Part shown: positions 8,506 to 19,118 of the stretch, in pieces
Position numbering within the stretch: the first letter of the stretch is position 1
How the letters are laid out: each line of letters opens with the position of its first letter
DNA from: Magnaporthiopsis rhizophila
Taxonomy: Eukaryota > Ascomycota > Sordariomycetes > Magnaporthales > Magnaporthaceae
Length of the DNA stretch: 46,477 nucleotides
Direction: 5' to 3'
Assembly: GCA_003049465.1 (NCBI GenBank)
Contig: PYSS01000186.1
Span: 1 to 46,477, forward strand
The notes under the pieces: model-generated
Told to the model about the DNA's origin: nothing
Seen by the model: the letters and a program-made list of their open reading frames with translations, nothing else
Database searches by the model: none
Position numbers and translations under genes: made by a program

Positions 8506-11500
8506 CTAACGAGGGGAATTCGGCGTGGGATTGTTTGGTTTTACATTAAAAACTGATCGCTTGGGCCCAAAATCCATGTAATACCGGTTGAAAAACTTGG
8601 GCATGGGAAGTTTGGGCATCAAAAACGTAATATCGTCGTGGATCCTATCGCTCTCGATCCAATCATCGTCGATCCTATTGTCGTCGATCCTATTGTCGTC
8701 GATCCTATCGTCGTCGATCCTTTCGTTCTGGAATGATTCCACACCTTTCCGTCCCTCGCAATACCAAGCAATAAACTCTAAGGCAACAGCCCCAAAGGAC
8801 CATATATCCGTTTTTGGCCCCACGGTCACGTCCGTATCAAACTCTGGTGACTGGTATGGGCTCGAATAGGGTCGGTCAAAGCTAAATTCAGCCAACTGTA
8901 GTTTTCCAGAGCCGCCGCTCTGATCGTCCCCTTCGAAGAAGAGAATGCTTTCTGGCATGACGCCGGCCTGGCAGCCGTAGACCTTGCGTGTCTGCTCGAC
9001 ATCCTGGGGATTACCGGCGGATACTTGTGAGTCGTGCACGCGCTTGATGGCCTCGGCGAGGCCAAGAAACTCCCATGCCATCCACTGCGCCAGGTCATGC
9101 CCCCTGGGGAGATCGTCGGGTCCTGGGTATAGTTTGGTCCAATATTCGTAAAGAATGGCATCGGCGCATGGAAGGATCATGTGGCAATGAGCACCTCTAT
9201 CAATCGTCGCTAGTAGGCGAACTAAGCTCCTGTGCAGGTCGCCTTCGGTCATCATCCTCGTGAGAGCCTCGACTTTTTGTTCGAACTCCTCGCGGACATC
9301 AATGGTTTTGACAGCAAAAAGGGGGTGCTTGTCGCCAGGGTGAGGCTGTGTTTCAAATCATCGGCGTTAGGCGTTTGGTTCACTTTTCCTTTGGTAAAGC
9401 TATGCGCGGCGTCATTAGAGACGGATGTACCTTGAAACTGGCATGATTGAAATGCGATGGTTCTATCGCCACCTTGCGTACCCCTGGATATGTCGACGAG
9501 ACTTCGATGAAGGGGAGTGGGGTCCGCATGTCCAGAATGTAATGTGACACGTTAGGCTCTTCCTTGGTGCTGAGCCGGAGGAAAGGTGATTGTGTCCTCC
9601 ATTGCCAAGCAGTAAAAACCGAATGGACTGTATCTATCTCCGTAGATAGGCATTGCACCTCGCGCCCGAGAGATTCTTGAGAGCACCACCTAAGTGGGGC
9701 TCGCGTATGAGATGTCCATGTGAAGGGCAGGTCATTATCGGTGACGCCTTCTTCAATGAGGTCTAGTATCTTTTCCGGTTTTCGGGCGAGCAAGACGAGG
9801 AGGAAAAGTCTCCGTCGGGTAGTGAGCCCGATTCGCTGTTGCTTGTTGTCGATCGGCAATGATGGAAGGCTGACTGGGTTCAAGATATCCCTGGTGGCCT
9901 GCGCGTGGTCCTTGCATCCTGGAAGGCGCCGGACGACACGCTCCACGAGGCTCCTGTTGACCACGGTATCCAGGTTGCGGAAGGAAAGGAATTGCGTTGG
10001 CGTTTCACCTAGATCGCTCCATTCGGACGTCTGCAAACCTTTAGAGCAGGCGACGTCGAACTCGTCAATCAACGTCTCCAGGCTCTCATCCTCAATTCCA
10101 CCCGCAGTGTGAGCGAACGAAGACTTGTTTCTGGCTGAGCTCTCGTCCCTTTGTGTTAGCTGGAGGGTGTTTTCCATGTTGTCTTTGTTGTCAGGAAAGT
10201 TGTCGTTAACCCATGACCTTAGCCGGGCAGAAGGATCGAGGATGGCGAGACCTGTCAACGCTGGTTTTAACAACATGGGGGCGTTGTCCTCGTTAGAACC
10301 GGCAGTTGAACCGGTGATGTCAAAGCCTGCCGAGGCATCCGCCTGCGGGACAGACTCGGATTCCGCTGCTTCCCAATCTCTGGTGTCAGCTCCGTCTGCA
10401 GCCAGATCTCTGATTGTGCTTCTGGATCCCCCGGTCGTCTGTTCGTCCATAGCATTGCTGGTTCTGCAACTGTGGCTGGCGTCATCCTCGCCTCCGCTGC
10501 TGGACTTGTATTTCAGTCGAGCCGTCAAGAGCGCCAGACGCTGGAGGTGTTCTGCTATGTGACTCGATAGATCCCTGTTGATCCTGGGGTGCTTTTTGTC
10601 GCCGAGTCCGTTCTGTTTCTCGGGTGGTGCGTGCCTGACATCCGTGACCCACTTGACCTTCTTGTCAGTCGGCGCCACCCGCAAGCTGGGATCAGGATCC
10701 TCGTTCTCGTCTTTCGCGGCTGACTGGGCGTTCCCTTTGTTTTTACCATCTTGGAAAGTTCCGTGGCAGAATGGGCAAATCACTGGCGGCCGGTTCGACA
10801 TGATGTCTTGATCTATGCCCTCCAACCCACAGTCATCGATATGGGCAGCATCGCAATGATCCCTCAGATCGCTTAATGTCGCAAAATACAGGGTAGCATC
10901 ATGGCCGCCGCCCGCATAGGCACATCTCCAAACGGGAGAGTCGGGAATATTCAAGGCCCAGTCGTTACCATGCTCAGATATCATGTGCTGGGCCCAGTTG
11001 CCGGAGGTTTGGAAGGCCTTGGGTCCTAAGCAGAAGTCGAAGAGACATACATAAGGGAGTAGATCACCATTGACGTGGTTTCTACAAGCAAGTCAGCTAC
11101 AAGTCTGGGGCCAGTGCTCAGGGGATCACTCACTTCCACCAGATGCTGTCTTCGTATTCCTCCGCCAAATGGACCTTGAGGCAATACCAGCATTTGTTAC
11201 CGTCCTCTGCTTTCGGCGGTAGTGGAAATTTGACCGGGGTATTCAGGACAGTCGTTGGTGCCCCATGCCTTGTCTTCTTGACATTACCGTGCCATCTCTG
11301 TATGGGAGCAGGGGCGTGAGACGGAGCAGTCGTGGCTTCGGTCTCGCTGAGAGCTACGGGGGCCGGCCTTTCACCGGCCTCTCCCGATAGCTTGTGGATT
11401 GAAGCCTCCGGATTGGATACGGTCCTTGGAGACTTCGGTTGGGGTTGCGGGTCCTGTCGGCGGTGGCCTCCCCGATCGGCTTCAAGTTTCTCCTTATGAG

Positions 11501-12169
11501 ACTTCCAGTACAGCAATCGCATGTGCGTGTCTACCATATGCCTGCTCAGCCGTCGGTGGAGACTGGGTGCTGCGTCTGGATATAGCCTCTGGACGGCAAG
11601 CAAGGCGAGCATCTCGAAATCGTTCAGCTGGTCGACCCTCTTTGCGGCAAAGGTTTTCACCTTGGACTCGAGGCGTGAGGTCGAGGGCTGGAGAATCGAT
11701 ATCCCCAAGTTGTTGAGTTGCGCAATGGCCTCCTCGATCCCCTCAAAGGCGACACCTCGAGGGTCCGAGTCGTCAGATAAGTCGCTGTCCCCGCTGTCGA
11801 CGGACCTCGCATCTAGGGGAAGCACTTTCGGCGCGTCAGCAAGGTTGGAATTCGGTGGGGATTTGGGCACTAACGTTGGCGCAGGTTCACTCTCAACATG
11901 TCCAGCGCGAGCAAGAACAGGTCCCGATACTCGTTACTGTGGCGCAGTCTCCAATCGAGGCTCGCCTTCCCGGCCGCGAAGACGCCGACATACTGAGACC
12001 ACTTCCAGAAGAGACGCTGATACTCTCCAATAAGTCCGGAATGGGCTGATTCAGTTGTTGCCTCGGTCTTGAGGGCTTTTTCGAACTGCCGCCCACAGTC
12101 GATAGCGAGCTCGAAAATCGGCTCCTTAGCCGCAGCGCCGCTAGCGGGAGCATCGTTAGAACCTCCCAT
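8506..12169 (-). CDS. Fungal zinc-finger protein with C-terminal pseudokinase domain
   Basis: Exons 12169-11875, 11812-11134, 11081-9431 and 9345-8506 give 1154 residues; introns are 62, 52 and 85 nt and all phases match. The N-terminus (about 1-100) has the fungal module ending ASLDWRLR-type, often found at the start of NLR-like and related proteins. A Ser/Asp-rich linker follows, then a Cys/His block (WYCLKVHLAEEYEDSIWWK, CLFDFC with a following H-x4-H, CPFC, HIAEHLQRLALL), which is a degenerate zinc-finger set. The C-terminal 280 residues have a protein-kinase pattern: AVK (Lys888), a helical lobe, SPYQSPEF for the APE segment and TDIWSFGAVALEF. The catalytic-loop GDIKPEN-type motif reads AGVMPES (about 1002-1008) and the DFG position reads AEFS (about 1027-1030), so catalytic Asp and metal-binding Asp are lost. 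It is therefore probably a pseudokinase scaffold. It diverges from the gasdermin-like gene. A repetitive Ile-Asp-Asp tract occupies about 1084-1112. Confidence 0.75.
8641..8730 (-). repeat. 15-bp minisatellite inside the pseudokinase gene
   Basis: Six head-to-tail units of 15 bp, consensus GATCCTATYGTCGTC on the plus strand, begin at 8641, 8656, 8671, 8686, 8701 and 8716; the middle three are nearly identical and the outer ones diverged. On the coding strand each unit encodes about five residues (R-I-D-D-D/N). Copy number changes keep frame, so it could vary among strains. Confidence 0.85.
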
Positions 12170-12923
12170 TATCCTTGGCAGCGCGTGCCAGGAAGTAGGC
12201 ACCCGGGACAGGCATGAATTCGCTCGTGGGATATCAAGACGATCGAATTTGGGTCATGCCATCACCTGGAGACTGGCATAGCAAGTGGTGGGGCTGGGGA
12301 CTGATAGGGTGATCATAACCCAAGATATTTTCCATGATGGTGGGGTTGTGGGTAAGTGTACTTCCCAGCAGAAGATCAGCCCACTAACGGATGTTAGCTG
12401 ATGTACATTGGGGTTGCGAGCATGTCGAGGTGTCGAGGTCCACTAACTACCGCTGCAACACCAGATGAAAAACGTTCCCCCCACTGCCGATGTAAGTTGC
12501 ATTCTAGCATTGTAAAGAACACTGGATCGGTAGGCGATGCGGACGAAGTCAACACAACAGCTCTAGGCGTCAATCACGTCCCTGACGCCTGGAGCTGCTG
12601 CATTGCCATCCTTGATCCTGACACAGCCTACCGACAGCTGCATGTCAAGCATCCGACGGCAATTCGTTCTAAACCGAGTCCCCCTTCCAGAGCCAATAAT
12701 GCATTTCGACGTGGCAACTCATCAGCCACACATGGAAAGCCTGCGGGGACAATACCCGCATAGAGTGATTTTAAATGTGCCGGGTCAGATTTTTGATCCG
12801 CCCTGCTCTGGTGGGCCAAAATCTGTCTCACCACTTCCGCCGCCACTGTGACGATATGGGCAATTTGCGGCCCAGGCGCACCACGGAGCGGACCGCTTGT
12901 CGACTCGCTGTCTTCGCTTGAGG
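12170..12923. promoter_or_regulatory. Divergent spacer between pseudokinase and gasdermin-like genes
   Basis: About 750 bp separating two divergent start codons (12169 minus, 12924 plus). No coding frame inside it resembles a protein. It must contain both promoters and could coordinate the two genes. No clear TATA box or palindromic operator was recognised. Confidence 0.4.
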
Positions 12924-13781
12924 ATGGCCGACACGCCGACCTACCACCTCTGCCCCGACTTCCGCATCCCACCTCCGCCGAACGGGCACCTAACGCTCGG
13001 GACAATCCTGAAATCTCTCGGCGAAGATGGAGTCCACGCCCCGCTCAACAGAGGCCGGGAAGTAGAAGTCCGGCCAGAGGAGCTTCGTCCTCTGGCCGGG
13101 CCGCACGCCCAGCGGGGCTTCACCCGCAGCCTGAGCGAGCTCCGGTCGGCCGAGGGGAGCATCTGGGCCAAGATCTTTGGCCTAAGCAGCTTGTCGGCCA
13201 AGTTCAGCCACAGCCGCGGCACCGGCAAGTTCCTCACCGTGGAGGAGCTACACACCCGGTCATTCCTGCCCGACGACGAGTACATGCACCAATCACTGAG
13301 CAGCCCTAAAGTGAACGTGTATGTTACCACCAGGAAGCTGAAGGTGCCGGTATACATGATCACGGGGATTATGGTTGCGATTGGCGCTAGCTGGTCGGAC
13401 ACCGAGACCAAGATCACGGAGGCGGGCACAGGGGGCGGCATGGCGATACCGAAAACGCCGGCTTCAATTGGTGGAACGGCGGGGAAAAATAAGCAAAAGG
13501 AAAGTGCAACCGGCGTTGAAGACTCGGATGACTTCGTGCTGGGCATTCGCGTGCGCAAGATATGGTGGGACGATGGCGGTCGTCAGTTCTCGGACCAGGT
13601 CGTGGGACGTGTTTTGGCGTCGCGCAAGGGAGAGGCTCGTATCAGCGACCCCGACGCCGGTATGCATGTTGCTGATGACTTTGGGCTGGGTGATGGCCTG
13701 GATGCCGTTGCGCATGAGAAGAGGTTCGTCGATGACGGAGCCCTAACGGGCATGGAGCCGGTCGTCTGGATCCTGCCCTGA
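12924..13781 (+). CDS. Fungal gasdermin-like protein (HET-Q1/RCD-1 type)
   Basis: A single exon of 285 residues, close to the size of Podospora HET-Q1. I start at MADTPTYHL because an upstream in-frame start adds only nine unsupported residues. Family-like features in order: F-R-I-P-P-P then LTLGTILKSL near the N-terminus (13-32), the SIWAKIFGLSSL segment (79-90), an amphipathic middle, VPVYMITGIMVAIGASWS (141-158), a Gly/Lys-rich loop (165-195), and DDFVLGIRVRKIWW (202-215), which should close the pore-forming domain. About 55-70 residues follow as a C-terminal tail, the place where autoinhibition and cleavage occur in characterised fungal gasdermins. Once cut, the N-terminal part is expected to insert into the plasma membrane and kill the cell in allorecognition or immunity. 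The subtilase gene lies 625 bp downstream in the same direction, as expected for a gasdermin-protease pair. Assignment is by motif recognition, not alignment; fairly confident. Confidence 0.72.
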   Translation: MADTPTYHLCPDFRIPPPPNGHLTLGTILKSLGEDGVHAPLNRGREVEVRPEELRPLAGPHAQRGFTRSLSELRSAEGSIWAKIFGLSSLSAKFSHSRGTGKFLTVEELHTRSFLPDDEYMHQSLSSPKVNVYVTTRKLKVPVYMITGIMVAIGASWSDTETKITEAGTGGGMAIPKTPASIGGTAGKNKQKESATGVEDSDDFVLGIRVRKIWWDDGGRQFSDQVVGRVLASRKGEARISDPDAGMHVADDFGLGDGLDAVAHEKRFVDDGALTGMEPVVWILP

Positions 13782-14406
13782 AAGTTCGGATCTATGCAAG
13801 CAGATCGGGTGGCCAGCGAAAGGTTGAATTGTGGGCATAGATGGATCCGGAAGCGAGCCTAATCCAACGGCCAAGTCCCCATCGTGCCCATCTGCTCAGT
13901 ATTAGGCGATGGAAGACGACATGAACCAGATCAACATGCATCAATGTGGCTTTGTTAAAGACGCCCACCAATTTCTGCTGAGTGGCTTCATTACTGTGAC
14001 AGGATTCACGTCACGAACATCAGCCTCTAGCGCCGGTTCGCCCCGCTTTCCCCGCTCCGACGGAGGTAGCTGAGGCTGAAGCAGGTCCTGCCACGCACAT
14101 GGTATGCCACGATAAACCCAAATCAACGCAACGTTTTCAGGCCACGACCGCGTCTTGAGAGCATTGCGACTCCTCACACGGTACTCCCGGGATTAGCGGT
14201 GCGAGCGGCTTCCGCTGATCCCCATGATAGCTTAAAGTCAGGTGGATGGCGGCGGCGAGCCGACGGCCAATTGCCCAGAGTGGCTCGCTTCGCTTCAGTG
14301 ATGGTAAATTTCGCCCCTTTTGAGCCTTGAGGGTGTTCAAACGGTGAACCGCTAACTCAAGATCCAGTCTGGAGTTTGTTGACACTGGGATAGTTGCAAT
14401 TACAAA
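13782..14406 (+). other. Spacer between gasdermin-like and subtilase genes
   Basis: No convincing gene. It holds the 3' end of the gasdermin-like transcript and the promoter of the protease. The genes are codirectional but separately spliced units, so independent transcription is assumed. Confidence 0.4.
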
Positions 14407-17400
14407 ATGACGTCGATGGAAGAGAACTGGCTCGGCGAGAGCATTGAGTTCGACATGGTCAACAGGCTCTGCCAGCAGTGCTATGGCCGCCTGGCTCCCC
14501 CTACCTATGGAAGAGCGAAAGGGACGTCCAGACGGCAAAACAAAACAAAAACACTTGGTATCGAGCTACGGAAAGCCCTCAGACGATCATCGGATCTCGA
14601 TCTCCTCCTTGGTCTTGACCCGGCAGACGACGACGAAGACATCAAGGAAGCGCAGGGGCTCCTCTGCGATCTGTGTGTTGTTTTGGACGGTCTTTCATGC
14701 CACTACACCCCCGTTCAGGATTCTTGTCCCAATTCATGGCAGGGCAAGGGACTGAAATACCCCCAGTTTGAGGCGCTTCTAGTGCATCTCGAGGGTTCAG
14801 ACACCGAGCAACAAATCGAAGCCATATCCGGTCCCGACGCCAACCCCATCTGGCGATTGTTCGTTTTACCATCGGAAGCTCACCTGGAAAAGACAAGCAA
14901 AGCGCTGAAACGGTTCAACGGCTTCCTGGACCAGCTTTCGCTATCCAAAGCCGAGGCGGACGATCTGGCGGGCGCCGCCGTGACGGAACCAACTCCTACG
15001 CCGAGCTCGACAGAGCAGCCACCCCAGCCGCCTTATCAAAGCCCGGTGGGTTGGGGTATCCGAAATCGCTTCAGGCATGCCGAAGCCGCCATCAAAGCGA
15101 TATTCTCGCGGTTGTCAAAATGCGAACACAACGCGACGAAGGCCCACGACATCCTGATACAGCTGCCGGCGGTCAGAGACATCATATCGCAAGACAACCG
15201 TTCCCCGGATTCGGTCCTGGAGCTGTTTCTTTCAGCTTGTGCCGACTCGTCTCAGTGGCAAGAAGCCCAGGTCATTCATAAAAGGTGTGTGCGTCAGCAG
15301 GCAATGTCCCCCGGAAGGCTCGCTAACGCTCCCCCCAACGAATAGCAGTAGATGTGATTCGACCGAATCGTCGATATGCGACGCAATAAAGGAGGCACTG
15401 TTCCTGTCTGGTGGTTTGGAATTCCACATCCAGGACCAACTGACCGACATCTTAGAAAACGACTTCCTGATTCCTTCCTACGACTACGTCAAGCCTAGAC
15501 ACGGCAGGTTGAAGCCATTCAAGACGCTGTGGGATCTACTCGACTCCGGTTCCCTGAGCCGGGTGCGCCTCGCCACCCACTTCCTATCTACTGCCGAGGT
15601 CCGCCTCATCAGCGCGAACGAGAGAAGAGAGCTCGCTATCCAGCTGCTCTATGGCCTCGTAATGTGCTTGCGCTATGGCTGCACGATAGCGACGTGGGAT
15701 TCTAAGAGAGTCTTCGTCGTCGCGGATGCAGATGGACGTCAACACGCGGTAGCCACTTTTCCTCATGTGTCGTGTGTTGAGGACGACCCTAAAGCAAAGT
15801 GGTTCGACCTCCCGGATCTGGAGGTTAGTCTGGAAAGGGCACCGACGCCGAAGGCCTTCATAAAAATGGCCAAAGCCCTGCTGGAGATCGGCTACGGACA
15901 ATGCCTAGATCGACTCGAGGTGAATACCAGTGGCGACAATCAGGAACTCTCTAAGAATCTCCGGAGGATGGTCCAGAACATGAGGCTCGAAGTTGACGAG
16001 AGCGGTTCAGGGGGCGGGGACCCAAGTCTCAAAAACTGGACCAATAGCCTCGACGTCTTCCCTTACATTGCTGCGGCGGAGTCCTGTCTCCGGTTCTCCT
16101 TTTTGTATCGGAAGGAAGTGAATAGGATAGGTATGGGAAGGGAAAGGATTGACCCCTGGCCGATCGTGGAGAACATCGTCTACAACCAAATCATGTGTAA
16201 GCTCGAGAAGACGGACTTGATGGACTCCCCCATCGGCAGCATGGAGAGCGTCCAAGAGGCCCGGAGTCGAGCTCAAGAGCGGCCGGTTGCAGGGCTAAAG
16301 ACCAAGAGCCACGCCCATACCGTTCGGGGCGCCGTCGTCGACGCGCACCCCGGGCGGCAAAACGTGGTGAGATTGTTTGACGGCTCTAGAATCTCTAGGG
16401 ATCACGCGTAAGTGATTCTCTCCCATTCATGTTCTATACGTCCAGCGCTCAGTTACTGACGCCACCCACGCAGATTGGCGAGCCAAGCGGAAAGGTTTTT
16501 CGCGAATCTCGAAGCATCCAGGGCGGCGTTCGAATCTTACTTGGACGGCGACGTGAATAGCATCACGCCTCCACGGCCAGTCCGAATAGCTATTCTCGAT
16601 ACTGGGATCGACAGGGACAACGTGGAGATCGACTTTGATGGCGAGCACATGAAGGACGACTGGTGCATAAACTTTGTTGGCGACCCCCTCAACCCCAGCG
16701 GCGCCCCTGACCCCCTCGCCTTCCACGACCATGACGGGCACGGCACCCACTGCGCCTCGCTGCTTCGCAAAGTCGCTCCCGACGCCGAGATTTACGTGGC
16801 AAAGGTATTCGGCAAGAACGAGTTCGATCTGACACAGGCGCGCAATATTTCCGGGGTAGGCAGAGTGACCAATGGATGGTCCTGCGGACGTTTCATTCCT
16901 TCTCTTCAAGGCGACTCGCAGTGCCTACTCTGTCTCCATCCCCTGACTACCTCGGGAGATACACAGCCGCAATGCATAGATGGCCCCCTACTGACTTGGT
17001 TGATTTAGGCAATTAAACACTCTGTGCAGACGTGGGACGTCGACATCATCTCCATGTCCTTCGGCCTAGACTCTCCGTCGTCCGAAGCGTCCATGTGCAA
17101 GTGGAGGAGCATCAGAAAGGAGATAGAGGAGCAGATCACGCTGGCAAGGCCGAGGCTGTTTTTCGCCGCGGCCTCCAACGACGGCAAGAACAGGCCGCGG
17201 GCGTTCCCGTCCACGCACCGCGACGTCTTCTGCGTCCACGCCTCGGACGGCAACGGCAACAGCTGCGGCCTCAACCCCCACCACGACGGCGCCGACAACA
17301 ATCTCATGACGTTGGGCACCGGTATTCGCCTTCTCGAGGATGATAGCTACGTCTACGGGGAGGGCACGTCGCTCGCCACGGCGGTCGCGGCCGGGATGGC

Positions 17401-17644
17401 TGCCAGCATCATGGAACTGACATCCAGGACGTCGAGGCTGAACGAGCGGACGAGGGCGGCGCTCGGGACGAGCGGGGGCATGCGAAAGCTGCTGCTGCAG
17501 AGGATGTCCGGGCCAGGGGACTTGGGAAAGCCACGTCCTTACGTGGCGCCTTGGAATTACTGGCAGCCTGAGTACTGGACTTCAAATCCGGACGGGCTCG
17601 AGATGGTCTGGTCCCAGTTGAACTCCGACTTCAACTGCTATTGA
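14407..17644 (+). CDS. Large subtilisin-like serine protease with helical N-terminal region (HET-Q2-like)
   Basis: Exons 14407-15284, 15349-16407, 16474-16855 and 17009-17644 give 984 residues; introns are 64, 66, 66-nt class and one of 153 nt, all phases matching. There is no signal peptide, so it is an intracellular protease. Residues 1 to about 640 are mostly helical. The part around 350-520 (LLYGLVMCLRYG, then MAKALLEIGYGQCLDRLE) resembles the DUF7580-like helical region found in front of fungal subtilases and NLR-like proteins (from memory, moderate confidence). The peptidase S8 domain spans about 680-940: Asp688 in RIAILDTGID, His735 in HDGHGTHCA, the oxyanion Asn830 in AAASNDG, and Ser894 in GEGTSLATAVAAGMAA. 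The full triad is present, so it should be active. It follows the gasdermin-like gene in the same direction, matching HET-Q1/HET-Q2 organisation. The likely job is to cut the neighbour's C-terminal tail on sensing a non-self or danger cue through the N-terminal region. Confidence 0.88.
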
Positions 17645-17827
17645 GACGCGACGGATACGTGTGATGGACGGCGAATAGGCAAGCGACTGGCGTTTCCGCT
17701 TTATGACACTCTTTGTTGTGCAAGATGCTTGACCGAGGGCCGAGGCCCGTTCGGAAGCCCAGCGATATCGACGTCTGTAATTTTGTCTGATTGGGGTAGC
17801 ACGGCCACGCGGGCCCTAGATGGAGGG

Positions 17828-18350
17828 TCACGTTGCTGACCAGGGATCAGGGACGATGTCGACGACCCGGTACAGTGCTCCGTTGACCACCTTCAGCCCG
17901 GGATGCTGGTTGCGGGTCACCACCACCGGCATCCCTTGCGCATAGGAGAACAGGCCGGGCACCGGGATGTTGGGAAATCGTCTCCATGGCGGAGTCTCAT
18001 ACCTCTTCCGCGCGGCAGCCTTTTTCCCGCTTCGGGTGTCGTGTTTGGCGGCACGGCACGGTCGCCGGAAGTCCAGCTCCATCCGCTAGCCCCCGCGCAG
18101 GCGGCGTAGGAACCCCCGCGGTCTTGCACAGCCGATGACGCGGACCCGTTCCCCGAAGGATAACGACGGGGTTGAACTGGGCAACAGCCTGTGGTCTGAA
18201 ATTGCTTGGACGCAAGGGTCAGTCCGCAGACCTGACTGATCTCGTCGACGATCAGCGTAACATGCCCGTGCCTCCCTCGCCGCCGACGTATCCGAGGCGC
18301 TGCTTTCCCTCCTCTTCTTGGAGCCGTTTACCACCCTCTGGAAAAATGCA
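17828..18350 (-). pseudogene. Decayed PIF1/Helitron-type DNA helicase fragment
   Basis: Minus-strand fragments in shifting frames match the order of a PIF1-like helicase as found in fungal Helitrons and their relatives. First is YVGGEGGTG near 18262-18292, like a Walker A but with the GK-S/T replaced. TLIVDEISQVCGLTLA near 18210-18255, like Walker B, comes next. The C-terminal stretch at about 17850-17985 reads IPVPGLFSYAQGMPVVVTRN and then LKVVNGALYRVVDIVPD, typical of the 'P-G-M-x-V-x-x-x-x-N ... G-L-x-x-V-N-G' helicase end. Frame shifts, missing middle motifs and the lost Walker lysine show it is dead. It marks old mobile DNA next to the gasdermin locus. Confidence 0.65.
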
Positions 18351-18666
18351 GTGAGTATATCCTGTATTCGTGCCGTTTGTCGTATCCATCTTCGTTTTTT
18401 GAGTCCCCTGATGTTGCTCCCGTCGTCCAAACCGCCCGGGGAGAGAGGTGTCACTGCACATGAAGGCGAGCCACTGCCCCCAATTCCCGCAGCCGGAGCG
18501 ACTGGCCGTAAAAACTAAAGCATAGAAACATCGCCCCCGGGAAGTCATACGCCTCCACACTTTATCACCACTTGCCTTGAAGCGAGCGAGGCCAAAAGTC
18601 AATTCCACTACTCTCCATTTGCACCCACTCCACATCTTGTTCTACCAAGTACCACCTAGCTTTTCC

Positions 18667-19118
18667 TCAGTCTTCCATCTTGGTGTCGCTGTCGGCGCCG
18701 CGGACCCACAGTACGTTGTTGCACCTGATGAGAATCTGCCCCAGATCGCCGGTGGGCTTCTGGTCGATGTACTCCTGGGCGCCGCTGAGCTGGATGTTCA
18801 TGTAGCTGTCGATGCTGACCAGCCGGCCTTTGTACTCGGTCTCTCCCCACTTTAGGCGCACGTAGACGTCCTTGTTCACCCTATACCGCTGTCAGTAACT
18901 GGCATATTTGACATCGTGGTTCCGGCGCACGCTCGGTCGGCGGCAGCAGCGGCGGTGGTGGTGCGGGGAGAGGCCAAGGCGTACAGGTCTTGCAGCATCG
19001 GCCGCGGGTTGATGGGTACGAACTGTGCGCAGCGCGTACGGTTAGCAGGGTATACGCAGATGGGGACATTGGAGAGGAGGGGAAGGGCGGTAGTAATGAA
19101 GCAGCAACATACACTCAT
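18667..19118 (-). CDS. SMX3: Small nuclear ribonucleoprotein SmF
   Basis: Exons 19118-19113 (only ATG AGT), 19022-18985 and 18880-18667 give 85 residues, the normal size of SmF; introns are 90 and 104 nt with GTATGT and GTACGC donors. The N-terminus MSFVPINPRPMLQDLVNKDV leads into the Sm1 motif (RLKWGETEYKGRLVSIDSYMN, conserved Asp and Asn in the RNA-contacting loop) and the Sm2 motif ends GQILIRCNNVLWVRGA. SmF is part of the heptameric Sm ring assembled on U1, U2, U4 and U5 snRNAs, needed for pre-mRNA splicing in the nucleus. The six-base first exon could easily be missed by gene finders. It diverges from the AT-hook protein gene. Confidence 0.93.
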
